In this document: positions 38,901 to 46,501 of the stretch, piece by piece
How the letters are laid out: every line of letters starts with the position of its first letter
How positions within the stretch are numbered: position 1 is the stretch's first letter
Source of the DNA: a virus
Strand: one strand, 5' to 3'
Virus record (IMG/VR): IMGVR_UViG_3300028654_000001
Span: 310,001-374,000 of that record
DNA: 64,000 bases
The notes under the pieces: generated by a model
What the model was told of the DNA's origin: nothing
Databases searched by the model: none
Seen by the model: the letters and a program-made list of their open reading frames with translations, nothing else
Made by a program: the position numbers and the translations under genes

Positions 38901-39548
38901 CTTGTAGCCAGCTTTCCCTATACCGAAAATGTCTTTACCCCTGAGAGCACTAACAGCATCCTTGAAGCCGTCAGCCATCTCTGCTCCGACTTTGGTCGAC
39001 TTGATGTTGTCAATAAACTCTCGAGTCTGCTTTGCACTCGAGGATCTCTTCTCGATATCTTTGGAGGCGCCTGTGGCAACTATACCCTCCCCAAGGGCCT
39101 TTCTCTTGTTGGCAAATCCAAGCTTAGCTTGACGAATGAGGGCCTGGGTGGTCTTCTTGGCAAGAGTTAGTTCAGCCTTTGCAGCCTCTCTATCCTCTTT
39201 TGACGAAGCCTTACTGAGCTTACTCTCAATCAGAGCTATCTTGGTTCTCTCAGTGCGGGTAACAGTCGCCAGTTTCTTATAGGCCTTCTCAACAGCCCTG
39301 AACTCACCATCCAGTCTCTTTCTGCTCCTTGGAGACATGGACATAGCAATGTCGTTCAGATCCTTAGCGGTCTTTCCAGCTTCCTTCCTGAAGTCTCTTA
39401 AGGACTTCGAATCAAAGTCCTTGATCTTCAGGCTGTTGTTGACCATGTTCCTGAGGGACTTATCAATCTTAGACACCTCCCCAAGAGCCTTTCGAGTCTC
39501 CATCTCGATATTGAACGCTAGCTCAATCTCTTCTCTGTTGGTGGGCAT
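35961..39548 (-). CDS. Tape measure protein (1195 aa)
   Basis: Long, mostly helical, Lys/Ala/Gly-rich protein placed between chaperone-like genes and hub genes. The first ~190 residues are charged coiled coil. A Gly/Ala hydrophobic segment follows at ~235-290 (MAHGAGVAAKGEARGGLMGG; MLGLVGGAVMGLVKLFLDAD), the membrane-active stretch typical of tape measures. Near the C-terminus are a Pro/Ala-rich linker (APEVPAQQQATAAAANPGQG) and a GGLVTGISGGMAQISPAGEG-type segment. At ~1.5 angstrom per residue, the rule for tape measures, the tail would be roughly 180 nm. SD GGAAGTGA precedes the ATG. Confidence 0.9.
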   Translation of the reverse strand: MPTNREEIELAFNIEMETRKALGEVSKIDKSLRNMVNNSLKIKDFDSKSLRDFRKEAGKTAKDLNDIAMSMSPRSRKRLDGEFRAVEKAYKKLATVTRTERTKIALIESKLSKASSKEDREAAKAELTLAKKTTQALIRQAKLGFANKRKALGEGIVATGASKDIEKRSSSAKQTREFIDNIKSTKVGAEMADGFKDAVSALRGKDIFGIGKAGYKVSAGMLKGAAKLSMAHGAGVAAKGEARGGLMGGAMKGVGKAMEGIGPLLGTLSKIVPMLGLVGGAVMGLVKLFLDADAAVKEMNKTVLDGASTWDLYASQGKDVEKGMGHLDTVLRKVRDQTTDVMMNAKMGTTSKDHQQFINTLSREGISLQRIDSTLENNKTRVDDVSKSLTKYTDISSMAISYSRLFGVSLDEIAQFQGEMMRDLGVSLNDVGKEFDKIGNAADASGIAANKFFAILRSVSSDLGLYGVRIGEATKMLGQLGKVMSPRTADKFLKTFSQGLSGKSIQDRLKLVLLGGGGAVKAIQQDIQDQKKDIISKLAGEAGVSPEDAKKLLEGGRTGKGTLTEMGAAGKVKDVGTMREAYKNAVRNEKSAKLGTYGAAAAAKNMSGFGSFDMQRQAILRQSGSKNIEGAVGLKGEAWGAQVAGGEDALEALRGMERGLEQQREDLVNAVDNPEGNKELISELKNMGVIDQKASDDDVKNNAIMLKKKVKEMKESDVWKSLDKKNAEAGKSQAEKDAEVMLQMGKEQGTRTQGILDALGNIFDALYNQIYGVLMDISNLFNTKWGAKSAIREQALGSKNSEIVGAWGRSSGDVGKYMGALSGSKTAKGIDTLLHSTNPDDSAKKEAQKSSIAGAFSVDSLTGKVADDLASALKEAGIGGSDAEKILSAQRSGKSVGASISAGGLSDKAEADLYSKMALWFTGATGRTTLIDQASGLRSGGPPPAPEVPAQQQATAAAANPGQGGGSVASVAPPSPPAPTAPGAGPAATPGGVGQGPNKIPTLPDEQHMNDAVLDQMDFTGASVVNSLQDLWNALRMKGIKFDRTQLEGLYQDVIHKGTYLGAQDALAEYALYTASDPSGVLKKMKDSGFQGVGKLATTLEGQMDDAKKAREAPHAAGGLVTGISGGMAQISPAAGEGLTSIGRGERILPAGAGGGGGASISLTVNGLGGQDLANFLKEKITQGIHEYKRREKFT

Positions 39549-39551
39549 GGA

Positions 39552-40859
39552 TCACTTCCGAAAAGGGGTTGATCTGGGTCTAGGTGGTGGAAGGGGTCTG
39601 ATCTCAGAGACGTCGCGATTAGTAACCCCAATCGTCGACCTCACTCCAGACGCCTGATAAGTAGAGTCATCAGGATCCACATACTTTTCAAGGAAGCTTC
39701 CCATTCGCTCATCCATCATTTCAGGGAAAACCATACGGGATGCTGCCTGTTGAGCTTGTAATTGCTTACTTCTTGCTATACGTTGTTGTACTTCCTCAAG
39801 GGAAAGTCCTTCCAAAGTAGTTGACGCCATGTAAGGCAAAATTCCCTCTTTATCCTTTTCGTGAAAGAGAGTCTGTAGTTTCTTCTGTCTATCTTGGATC
39901 TGAGCCTTGATCCTCGCTTCTTCTCGAGCAACAACCTCATCATGCCAGTCTTTCTCACCACGAAGATCCTTCTCAAGTTGATTTGCCAACTCTGCAGTTG
40001 ACCTTGCAATGGTCATTGAGTAACGACCATTAACTTCAGCCTCATCGGGCTTCTCACGAAGGATCACTTGCCGAAGGATCTTGTCTCGCTTTCTAATTCG
40101 CTCCTCACGCTCTTTTTGCCGGCGATCCTTATCCTGATTGTAGATCTTCTTGATCTCTTTACCAGCAAAGCATGAACCAATGAACTTGGCGTTGTCCCAC
40201 TCGCGCTCAGCCGTTTCCTTTAGATCTTCATAGTAATTCAGAGCTCTCCACACAAGTTGAGCATAGTTAAGGCCAAGCTTATCAGTACCCTCAACACCTG
40301 TGCAAGATGAACCCATAAGGTCAATACCCTTGAGTTGTGCCCACTTGAACCTTGAGATCTTCTCAATATGGTAAGCTTCCGTCATTGTGATGGCATTCGC
40401 AGCTTTTCTATTAACCTCAGATAGATAGCGAATGATCTTGGTCCTCACTTGAGGTGAGAAGGAGTTAAAGGACTCCTCAATTTGGGGCACCCATTGTTCC
40501 CTATTAGGTAGGATATTCTGACCACCAATCATGAATATCCCATAGGATATGAACGAACTGTAATACCGTTCGATGGACTTACCAGTAGTATCCCCTGCAC
40601 CTGCTATCCAACTGAGGTACTCAAACTCGTGGTGGTTCATTGACTTAAATATGAACTGAACCCCATTAATCACAGCAGGGATAACTAGGAACCCGTGAAA
40701 CAGTAGGCTCTCTACATCACGATAGACTTCTGGATTAACCTCCGGCTCTGTAGGAGCCGTGATTCGAATATCATCCGGGTCAACTTCCTCTGCGGCTAGA
40801 TCTTCTTCTACGCCCTCTACCAGTTGGTTGATCCGATCATTGAGTGAGGGGCGGCCCAT
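39552..40859 (-). CDS. Probable tail assembly chaperone-position protein (435 aa)
   Basis: Starts 5 nt after the 369-residue gene stop and ends 3 nt before the tape measure. It has a conserved-looking core (SLLFHGFLVIPAVINGVQFI; HHEFEYLSWIAGAGDTTGKS) and a long charged coiled coil (EIKKIYNQDKDRRQKEREER; KIKAQIQDRQKKLQ-type). The C-terminus is Pro/Arg-rich. Position immediately before the tape measure is where tail chaperones lie in most contractile phages, but the size is large and no frameshift site linking it to the upstream gene is needed. Function is inferred from order. Confidence 0.6.
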   Translation of the reverse strand: MGRPSLNDRINQLVEGVEEDLAAEEVDPDDIRITAPTEPEVNPEVYRDVESLLFHGFLVIPAVINGVQFIFKSMNHHEFEYLSWIAGAGDTTGKSIERYYSSFISYGIFMIGGQNILPNREQWVPQIEESFNSFSPQVRTKIIRYLSEVNRKAANAITMTEAYHIEKISRFKWAQLKGIDLMGSSCTGVEGTDKLGLNYAQLVWRALNYYEDLKETAEREWDNAKFIGSCFAGKEIKKIYNQDKDRRQKEREERIRKRDKILRQVILREKPDEAEVNGRYSMTIARSTAELANQLEKDLRGEKDWHDEVVAREEARIKAQIQDRQKKLQTLFHEKDKEGILPYMASTTLEGLSLEEVQQRIARSKQLQAQQAASRMVFPEMMDERMGSFLEKYVDPDDSTYQASGVRSTIGVTNRDVSEIRPLPPPRPRSTPFRK

Positions 40860-40864
40860 GTCCC

Positions 40865-41974
40865 TCAGAACCTATTCGGTGGGCGATACCTAGGATTAAG
40901 AGCACCCTGAGCAGGTTTATTCAAGATTGAGAGTACGCCCTGTTCAGTAGTTTTCTGAGCTTGCTCACCCAAGACTGGGATACCTTCAACGTTGGTGCCC
41001 ACAATCTGGGATCCTCCTTGAATACCTAGAGGGATATCGTTTGGATCAAATCCCTCTAGAGATGCAATATCTCTAGACTTACTAAGCACAGCAGAGGATG
41101 GGGGGATTGCTTGACCAGGGATCATTCTAGGCTGAATAGGTGCTTGAGGCTCCGACACCGGTGGGGCTTCAATAGGAGCTGACTGAGCTACTGGGACAGG
41201 TACTGTCACTGACCTCTGATTCAACGGGGTCCTAGACTGCAGCACCGACTTCAGATCCGTCTTTGGAGCCACAGGTTCTACCCTAGGTGCCTGTGTAACA
41301 GAGGCATTCTGTGATGCCTGTGAGGGTTCCTCTTGAGGTTCAACCTTAGCCTTTGATAGAACCTCATCTACCTTTTCGCGCTCTTCCTTAGAGGTTACTG
41401 CCATGTAACCAATCTCTTCAAGGATACGCTTAGATAACTCAAACGGAAGCTGTCCTTCTAGATCCTTTACCTCAACAAGCATCCGACGGAACTTCTCGTC
41501 AGGGGTCTCATCTGGAAGAATGAACTCTACGCCTTCAGCAGCTTCAACCTCAGACTTCTTAGTAACATCCAGAAACTTCCTGTAGGCAACATCAATCACC
41601 TCTCTTGACCACGTAGCTATAACGTAGTCATATACAAACTTGTATCTCTCAAGGATGATTGTTTTCTGTACAAGTTGCTTAGTAATGGGGTCTGGTTCTT
41701 CAGCCTCAACCTCAACTAAGTCATACTCTCGAAGTGACTCACCGTTGATCTCAATCAGAGATCTACAGATATGCCCCTTCTTGAAGGAGTTGACGTAATC
41801 TAGACCCTCCTCTAGTTCATCGGTATCAGCTACAACAGCTGCGAACTCTTCAGGGCGTAGGTTTCGGAGAACCACCTCACACCCGGCAACTGTGAACCGC
41901 TCTTCAACCTCACCAACCCGCTGAGCCTTTTGGAGAGCTTCTGTGATCTTCTTTGCTTGTAATTTCTTTGCCAT
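40865..41974 (-). CDS. Probable tail assembly chaperone-position protein (369 aa)
   Basis: First gene after the tail tube, with AAGGTG 5 nt before the ATG. The N-terminal ~200 residues (EERFTVAGCEVVLRNLRPEE; HICRSLIEINGESLREYDLV; RYKFVYDYVIATWSREVIDV) look like a compact tail-chaperone fold (beta strands and a helical body describing a 'tail assembly' domain). Residues ~215-369 are Pro/Gln/Ala/Val-rich and probably disordered (APRVEPVAPKTDLKS; VPVPVAQSAPIEAPPVSEPQ). Assigned by place between tube and tape measure; homology not demonstrated. Confidence 0.6.
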   Translation of the reverse strand: MAKKLQAKKITEALQKAQRVGEVEERFTVAGCEVVLRNLRPEEFAAVVADTDELEEGLDYVNSFKKGHICRSLIEINGESLREYDLVEVEAEEPDPITKQLVQKTIILERYKFVYDYVIATWSREVIDVAYRKFLDVTKKSEVEAAEGVEFILPDETPDEKFRRMLVEVKDLEGQLPFELSKRILEEIGYMAVTSKEEREKVDEVLSKAKVEPQEEPSQASQNASVTQAPRVEPVAPKTDLKSVLQSRTPLNQRSVTVPVPVAQSAPIEAPPVSEPQAPIQPRMIPGQAIPPSSAVLSKSRDIASLEGFDPNDIPLGIQGGSQIVGTNVEGIPVLGEQAQKTTEQGVLSILNKPAQGALNPRYRPPNRF

Positions 41975-42106
41975 TCCCGCACCTTTCAGAAAAATGGTGT
42001 GAGAAGGACTTCGCGGGTACGGCAGAATATGGTGTGTACATTTACATTCCGTCTCGGGGATCTAATTTACGCTCCAATAAAAGGAGTCCGAGGGAGGTTT
42101 GATCTG

Positions 42107-42131
42107 GATTTAATCTAAATAATCTGCATTT
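42107..42131 (-). promoter_or_regulatory. Candidate late-gene element upstream of the chaperone/tape-measure operon
   Basis: The minus strand reads AAATGCAGAT then TAGATTAAATC (42117-42107). The second word is identical to 57515-57505 upstream of the sheath gene, and AAATG(C/T)AGAT also recurs there. The region lies in a 222-bp gap with no convincing gene. Two near-copies of CATTTACATTCCGT/CATTTACATCCGT (plus strand) flank it. No sigma70 -35/-10 pair is clear. Confidence 0.3.
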
Positions 42132-42162
42132 ACATCCGTGGCCGCTTGTCCAATCTCATCTG

Positions 42163-42186
42163 AGGCCCTCCGACAAGGGAGGGCCT
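42163..42186 (-). terminator. Hairpin downstream of the tail tube gene
   Basis: A perfect 9-bp stem (AGGCCCTCC / GGAGGGCCT) with a 6-nt loop, starting 11 nt after the tube stop. There is no U-run after it on the minus strand (CAGATGAGATT), so it could be an RNA-stability or attenuating hairpin rather than a classical intrinsic terminator. Confidence 0.5.
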
Positions 42187-42196
42187 AACTCAAAAA

Positions 42197-42922
42197 TTAG
42201 GCTCCTATGAGGTTAGTAGCCGGCTGTGCCCCACCCGAGAAACGGAGCGAGAACCCAGCACCAGCAGTACCACCACCAGCAGGAGACAATCCGGAATCAA
42301 TGAACTCACCGTAGTTCGAGATACCGTCGATGATATCAGTTACTGTGACAGAGCTATTCTCCGCCACAATAGCTGCATCTGAAGTGAAAGAAGCTGAGTA
42401 ACTAGTTAGCCAGCACCCTTCAAAGAAGGTGAATAAGGCCTTAATGTCGGAAGAGTAGATGTTAGCAACACCTTGGGGCTGAGTCGTAGCAGACTTCGGC
42501 GCCAGAGGGATACCAGCTATATCTTCCTTGGAGCTGATCTCACTGAAGACCAGTTCCTGCTTGATATCGAACGGCCACCGGTGATGCCGCAGGGATCGAA
42601 CCAAACCCTCAATGCCACCCTTGTAACCGAGAACCTGGAAGATGTTCACAGTGTACAAGAGGGTTCGGTTCAGGGTGAGGGTCATTGGCTCCGTGACTCC
42701 AGGAACCAACTCGGCTACCATGTCACCAAAGCCAACTCCACGCACGGGGTCGATAGTCCTGGACTCGTCAAACCCAAACTCCGAGATCACACCGATCTGC
42801 TGGAACTTGTTCTTGCCCACCATATAGCTATAAACTTTATTCTTTTGACTTACAGCTACACGAGTATTGGGGGCCGTTCCCATTCTGTATATGAAGGTAT
42901 CAAGTTCGCGAGGAGATCCCAT
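42197..42922 (-). CDS. Tail tube protein, gp19-like
   Basis: 241 residues. The body (GSPRELDTFIYRMGTAPNTR ... QIGVISEFGFDESRTIDPVR GVGFGDMVAELVPGVTEPMT) has the beta-rich pattern of contractile-tail tube proteins, and the ending is a flexible Gly-rich tail. The length is slightly above T4 gp19 (163). GGAG 8 nt before the ATG. It is followed by a hairpin and then by the chaperone/tape-measure operon, the expected place for the tube. The sheath gene is ~10 kb upstream, separated by helicase and hypothetical genes, which is unusual because sheath and tube are normally adjacent. Confidence 0.75.
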   Translation of the reverse strand: MGSPRELDTFIYRMGTAPNTRVAVSQKNKVYSYMVGKNKFQQIGVISEFGFDESRTIDPVRGVGFGDMVAELVPGVTEPMTLTLNRTLLYTVNIFQVLGYKGGIEGLVRSLRHHRWPFDIKQELVFSEISSKEDIAGIPLAPKSATTQPQGVANIYSSDIKALFTFFEGCWLTSYSASFTSDAAIVAENSSVTVTDIIDGISNYGEFIDSGLSPAGGGTAGAGFSLRFSGGAQPATNLIGA

Positions 42923-43009
42923 TGTTATGCTCCAGTTTCAGTATCTTTATGGGCCTGAGCCCGTTGAACTACAAATTTGAAAAGGGAGGGGTCTTTTGCA
43001 CCCTTATGG

Positions 43010-44638
43010 TCAGCTAAAGTGTGAGTTGATTTTATCTGTCATTACCGACAGCTCTTTGAGAGCCGCACAGAGTGAAGGATCCGATAGGTCTGACCCCGTG
43101 ATAAGACGAGAAAGCATACTAGAGATCCTATCCAAATCACCCTTGGCAACATGAGTGTTGTTCTTGGTACTGGCTTCGACCACACCAAGAGTACTCTCAA
43201 TCTTTGTCATAACAGAGTTAGCTAAGGCCTCGTTGATGATCGGGACGTCTTTGGATGCTAGCTTGTAATAGGTGGAGTCCCCACCATCAATCTCAGAAGA
43301 AGCGTCCTTATCCTTACCTTTTTGTAACCAAGGCGGGAGATCCTTCTTCTTATCCTTGTCTTCTCCACCCTTGTCAGCATCGTCCTTTTTGGACTCACCC
43401 TTACCGTGCTCTTCGTTGTACTTCTTCAGGGCAGGAGGAAGCTCACCAGCTTCCTTATCCTTCAGCCAAGGCGGGAGATCCTTCTTCTTGTCCTTGTCTT
43501 CTCCACCCTTATCAGAATTGTCCTTTTTGGACTCGCCTTTGCCGTGCTCTTCGTTGTACTTCTTCAAAGCTGGGGGAAGCTCACCAGCTTCTTTACCTTC
43601 ACCCTTGTCAGCATTATCCTTTTTGGACTCACCCTTACCGTGCTCCTCATTGTACTTTTTCAGGGCAGGAGGAAGCTCACCAGCAGTCTTTAGGTGATCA
43701 TAATCACCAAAGTCAATCCTACCCTTCTCGTGCTCTTCGAGGTCTGAAGCTAACTCCTTACGAAGTGCCGGTGGGAAGTACTTGGCATCATCTTCCTTGA
43801 TCCGGAACTCCCTCATGTAACGAGGAACTACCTTTGCATCAATGAAATGAGCCCACAATCTCGCCGCGGCGGACTTGTCGTAATTATCTTGATCCAGCCT
43901 ATGAATGAGATTTCGGACAATGACCATCCTATCTTGATAGAGAGCCCCCTCATTTTGGAGGTAGAGGTTCAGCTCTTCTTTAAGATCTGGGTCAACTGCA
44001 GCAGCGGTTTTCCCCAATACTGCTTCCAACATGTTCGCAGTAACCGCCTGAATCACAGTAATATCAGCCTCAGAGGCTGTAGTCCCTTCTTGATCCAGAG
44101 CGGTCAAAACCTTGGCTAGATCATCCATAGAGGCGTAGAAGTAGCCATTTGTACTCTGACCACTAGGCTTCTTCCCCAATTCGGAGACCATCCTAGAGAG
44201 GGAGTCAATGGCTCCATTGACTTGCTCATCACTGAGTGATCCAGAAGCGTGTTCTTTTGCAGTTTGCTCTAAAAGCTTGATATGCTCTTCGATCTCTGCA
44301 ATTTGCTGGGTGATCGCTTCAGCTTGTGTTGTCTCTTGGGTCATACCGGCGCCTCGAAAAGGTTGTCGAAAAACAATTGGGATAAACAGATCATCATGGC
44401 AGGCCCATCGAGACCGCTTGGGTTTCAGAAGCTCCTCTAAATCCTCTAGCTCTACTGAGATAATGGTCTTCCCATTTTTCAGGTAAGCATCCAAGGCCTT
44501 GCGGCACCTGTTGACACCGCGGACTAAGGTAGCCACAAGCTTCAAAACTGAAACGGATCCAAGATTGAGTTCTCGCCCATCAGGGAGGGTAGCGTAATCT
44601 CGAAACCCATCGGTAGAGACCGTGACCAGTTTAGCCAT
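43010..44638 (-). CDS. Protein with lysine/glutamate-rich tandem repeats (542 aa)
   Basis: N-terminal ~100 residues are a compact domain (FRDYATLPDGRELNLGSVSV LKLVATLVRGVNRCRKALDA) and the next ~200 are helical. Residues ~315-440 hold three copies of AGELPPALKKYNEEHGKGES KKDN-DKG, separated by DKDKKKDLPPWLK(D/Q) spacers. The C-terminal ~100 are helical again. PPALKKYNEEHGKG/LPPWLK repeats are also seen as short LPPxLxK motifs in phage 'DUF'-type virion proteins; function unknown. An intrinsically disordered charged spacer is the best structural reading. The gene lies between a 52-residue gene and the tail tube. Confidence 0.8.
   Translation of the reverse strand: MAKLVTVSTDGFRDYATLPDGRELNLGSVSVLKLVATLVRGVNRCRKALDAYLKNGKTIISVELEDLEELLKPKRSRWACHDDLFIPIVFRQPFRGAGMTQETTQAEAITQQIAEIEEHIKLLEQTAKEHASGSLSDEQVNGAIDSLSRMVSELGKKPSGQSTNGYFYASMDDLAKVLTALDQEGTTASEADITVIQAVTANMLEAVLGKTAAAVDPDLKEELNLYLQNEGALYQDRMVIVRNLIHRLDQDNYDKSAAARLWAHFIDAKVVPRYMREFRIKEDDAKYFPPALRKELASDLEEHEKGRIDFGDYDHLKTAGELPPALKKYNEEHGKGESKKDNADKGEGKEAGELPPALKKYNEEHGKGESKKDNSDKGGEDKDKKKDLPPWLKDKEAGELPPALKKYNEEHGKGESKKDDADKGGEDKDKKKDLPPWLQKGKDKDASSEIDGGDSTYYKLASKDVPIINEALANSVMTKIESTLGVVEASTKNNTHVAKGDLDRISSMLSRLITGSDLSDPSLCAALKELSVMTDKINSHFS
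43310..43690 (-). repeat. Three in-frame tandem repeats (AGELPPALKKYNEEHGKG type)
   Basis: Copies are centred near 43665, 43570 and 43430. The shorter first spacing reflects absence of the DKDKKKDLPPWLK spacer after copy one; that spacer follows copies two and three. Nucleotide identity between copies is high but with third-position changes, so the duplications are not brand new. Confidence 0.8.
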
Positions 44639-44675
44639 CTGCTACGTAGAGGGCCTACAACAAGATTCACGAAAC

Positions 44676-44834
44676 CTATTCGCCTTCATCTTCATCCCAA
44701 GCAGTGGGTGGTGGACAGGGGATGGTATCCCTATCCATTCTGAAGTTTGGTACTAGAGGTGCACTCGGGATGATGGGATCCTTTAAGTCAGGTGCCCGTT
44801 CACCTGATCCCTCACTGGTAGCTATAGGGTTCAC
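44676..44834 (-). CDS. Small proline-rich acidic protein (52 aa)
   Basis: Starts at GTG 44834, 6 nt after the stop of the 281-residue gene, with ATAGGTG around the start. Peptide begins MNPIATSEGSGERAPDLKDP, continues IIPSAPLVPNFRMDRDTIPC and ends PPPTAWDEDEGE. The composition is low in hydrophobics and looks disordered with a terminal acidic patch. It fits neatly between two larger genes. No family recognised. Confidence 0.5.
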   Translation of the reverse strand: MNPIATSEGSGERAPDLKDPIIPSAPLVPNFRMDRDTIPCPPPTAWDEDEGE

Positions 44835-44840
44835 ACCTAT

Positions 44841-45686
44841 TCAGATTCTCAAAAACACTTCTAACAGGTGAGATACTAGAATCTTAGTACCTACAGCGGG
44901 TGAGTGCACAAAGTCCCCCTCGAACTGCCACTCTGGAACACCACCAGAAATTGCATCCAAGTCATTCAAGAATGGAATGCAGTAAGAAAGATTGGGCCAT
45001 GCTCTTTCATTCTTTCTGGAAACCAAAATGGGAGTTGAGTCTCCAACAGGTGCCCCTATAAGAATTCCTCGTAGGTGCCCCAATCGATACAGGACTTCCC
45101 AAGATTCTATGGTTGGCCTACTCGTTTCTGCAATAACAAACCCATTGGTTCCAATGTCTAAGACCCTAACTTCAGGCAAAGGTGCCCCAATTGATGGAAT
45201 CCTCCCATCAATTAGATACTCCCTTATCCACTGCACCGCAGTCCCTATCCTCTCACCACGATCTATCTTCGATAGTGTATCAGGGAAGAACTTGTTGAAT
45301 GAGCGTATGAAGCCAGCAATTGTCGGGTCAAGGTGGGCCAACATGGAAGACCCCAACCTATGAACTAGATCAATCCCATACACGAGACCTAAGGTAGCCG
45401 GGTTGAGGGCTAAGTCCCGATTCAAGAATAGAGTGATGGCCAGGATGGTATCTGGCCCCCTTACTTCATGAGTAGTGAAGCTCAGCGGGAGTGGGGTTCC
45501 ACAAATCAAATCCTCGAAGAACTGGGTGAGCGCCCCTGGGGACCTTGGGTTGAAGTCCTCACCGTGGTGCTCATAAACCATTGGCCCAAGTTGAGATCTA
45601 CGCGCCCCCGTCTCAAAGCAAATGGTGTCGTCAACTAAAGCAGGTTGTCCAGGATCAACAGTGACCTGGAACTGAAGTTGTTCCAT
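44841..45686 (-). CDS. Hypothetical protein (281 aa) with HHxED motif
   Basis: A well-folded globular-looking protein with the conspicuous stretch GPMVYEHHGEDFNPRSPGAL TQFFEDL near residues 34-60, and another His/Asp-bearing segment, LVYGIDLVHRLGSSMLAHLD, at ~100-120. Clustered His and acidic residues suggest a metal site, perhaps a hydrolase or phosphoesterase, but no known catalytic signature is complete. The ATG is directly preceded by a hairpin that fills the gap to the upstream gene. Not a recognisable tail component. Confidence 0.7.
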   Translation of the reverse strand: MEQLQFQVTVDPGQPALVDDTICFETGARRSQLGPMVYEHHGEDFNPRSPGALTQFFEDLICGTPLPLSFTTHEVRGPDTILAITLFLNRDLALNPATLGLVYGIDLVHRLGSSMLAHLDPTIAGFIRSFNKFFPDTLSKIDRGERIGTAVQWIREYLIDGRIPSIGAPLPEVRVLDIGTNGFVIAETSRPTIESWEVLYRLGHLRGILIGAPVGDSTPILVSRKNERAWPNLSYCIPFLNDLDAISGGVPEWQFEGDFVHSPAVGTKILVSHLLEVFLRI

Positions 45687-45687
45687 C

Positions 45688-45705
45688 CTCGGTGACTACA
45701 CCGAG
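45688..45705 (-). promoter_or_regulatory. Hairpin occupying the whole intergenic gap before the 281-aa gene
   Basis: A perfect 7-bp stem with 4-nt loop (CTCGGTG ACTA CACCGAG, plus strand) spans from directly after the TAA of the 264-residue gene to one base before the ATG of the next. The GAGG that would serve as ribosome-binding site lies in the stem. Ribosomes finishing the upstream gene could melt it, so translational coupling is a reasonable inference. Confidence 0.5.
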
Positions 45706-46500
45706 TTATGAGAAGTCGTAATTGTACTCTGAGGGGTTGCTCTTGGCTCCACAGGTACAAGCACCCTCGCACTTGCACTCAGTACCGCAGGTTCCATCAC
45801 AGGCCCCATCACAACCAGACTTCTGGACAGCTGCTCGAACGATGTCTCGAACATTAGAGATGGGTACCCCAGCAATGCGATCCGGAACTGGGATGTCCGC
45901 CACCTCACCAGAGCTATATCCTGAATAGATCTGCTCACTCGCAAACCGAGCTCCAAGTCCGTGACTTAAAAGAATGGTGATGACATTGCTGGCTTCCTTT
46001 GAGGTAAGATCTTTGATTGCATCCTGATCCACCGGCCACGAGAGCCCAGTATCATCCCATTGGACCTCCTCAGCTCGAGAAGCCATGCTCAGGATGAACT
46101 TGATCTGCTTATCTGAAGCTGGCGGCCCCTTTGAACCAGGTGCAGCATTACCACGCTGATCCCAGTATTCAGCCTTCTCCTCGTACAACTCCAGGTATTC
46201 TTCAATCTTGTCCTGTAAGGAGTTACGCCAGTTATTGGTTCTCTTTACAAGAAATGAACCTCCAACAAGTGGCTTGTCAATTTTAACTCCGAGGAATACG
46301 ACTCTAATAGAGTCATCCCCTGCTCCCGCTGAGTAACCACTCTTCATGATTGAAGTGTAGATTCGAATAACTACTGAAGGGCTCAATGACAAGTCATATA
46401 TAACCTGCCCTCGAAATGATCCCTCCTCAGGCCTCAATGCTCGGAAACCCCTTTTGAGGAAAGTTTCCATCTCCTTCAGAGTTACTTCAACGTAAGCCAT
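45706..46500 (-). CDS. Hypothetical protein with cysteine-rich C-terminal tail (264 aa)
   Basis: The first ~110 residues form an alpha/beta domain (VEVTLKEMETFLKRGFRALR ... VVIRIYTSIMKSGYSAG) of a type common in large phages. The middle contains SDKQIKFILSMASRAEEVQW, a short helical motif found in replication-linked phage proteins. The C-terminus, CDGACDGTCGTECKCEGACT CG, packs eight cysteines into ~22 residues, a metallothionein- or metal-cluster-like tail. The GAGGAG ribosome site lies within the last codons of the helicase gene. Function unknown; the Cys tail should bind metal or be disulfide-linked. Confidence 0.75.
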   Translation of the reverse strand: MAYVEVTLKEMETFLKRGFRALRPEEGSFRGQVIYDLSLSPSVVIRIYTSIMKSGYSAGAGDDSIRVVFLGVKIDKPLVGGSFLVKRTNNWRNSLQDKIEEYLELYEEKAEYWDQRGNAAPGSKGPPASDKQIKFILSMASRAEEVQWDDTGLSWPVDQDAIKDLTSKEASNVITILLSHGLGARFASEQIYSGYSSGEVADIPVPDRIAGVPISNVRDIVRAAVQKSGCDGACDGTCGTECKCEGACTCGAKSNPSEYNYDFS

Positions 46501-46501
46501 C

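Noticed and set aside
40859-40865. Programmed frameshift between the two chaperone-position genes
   Set aside because: No slippery heptamer seen near the junction, and the second gene has its own GAGGG ribosome site and ATG.
42923-43009. Possible terminator between the repeat protein and tail tube
   Set aside because: AAGGG...CCCTT pairing is too weak and spaced to call.
43255-43800. Ser/Leu/Cys-rich plus-strand frames
   Set aside because: Antisense shadows of the Lys/Glu-rich tandem repeat.
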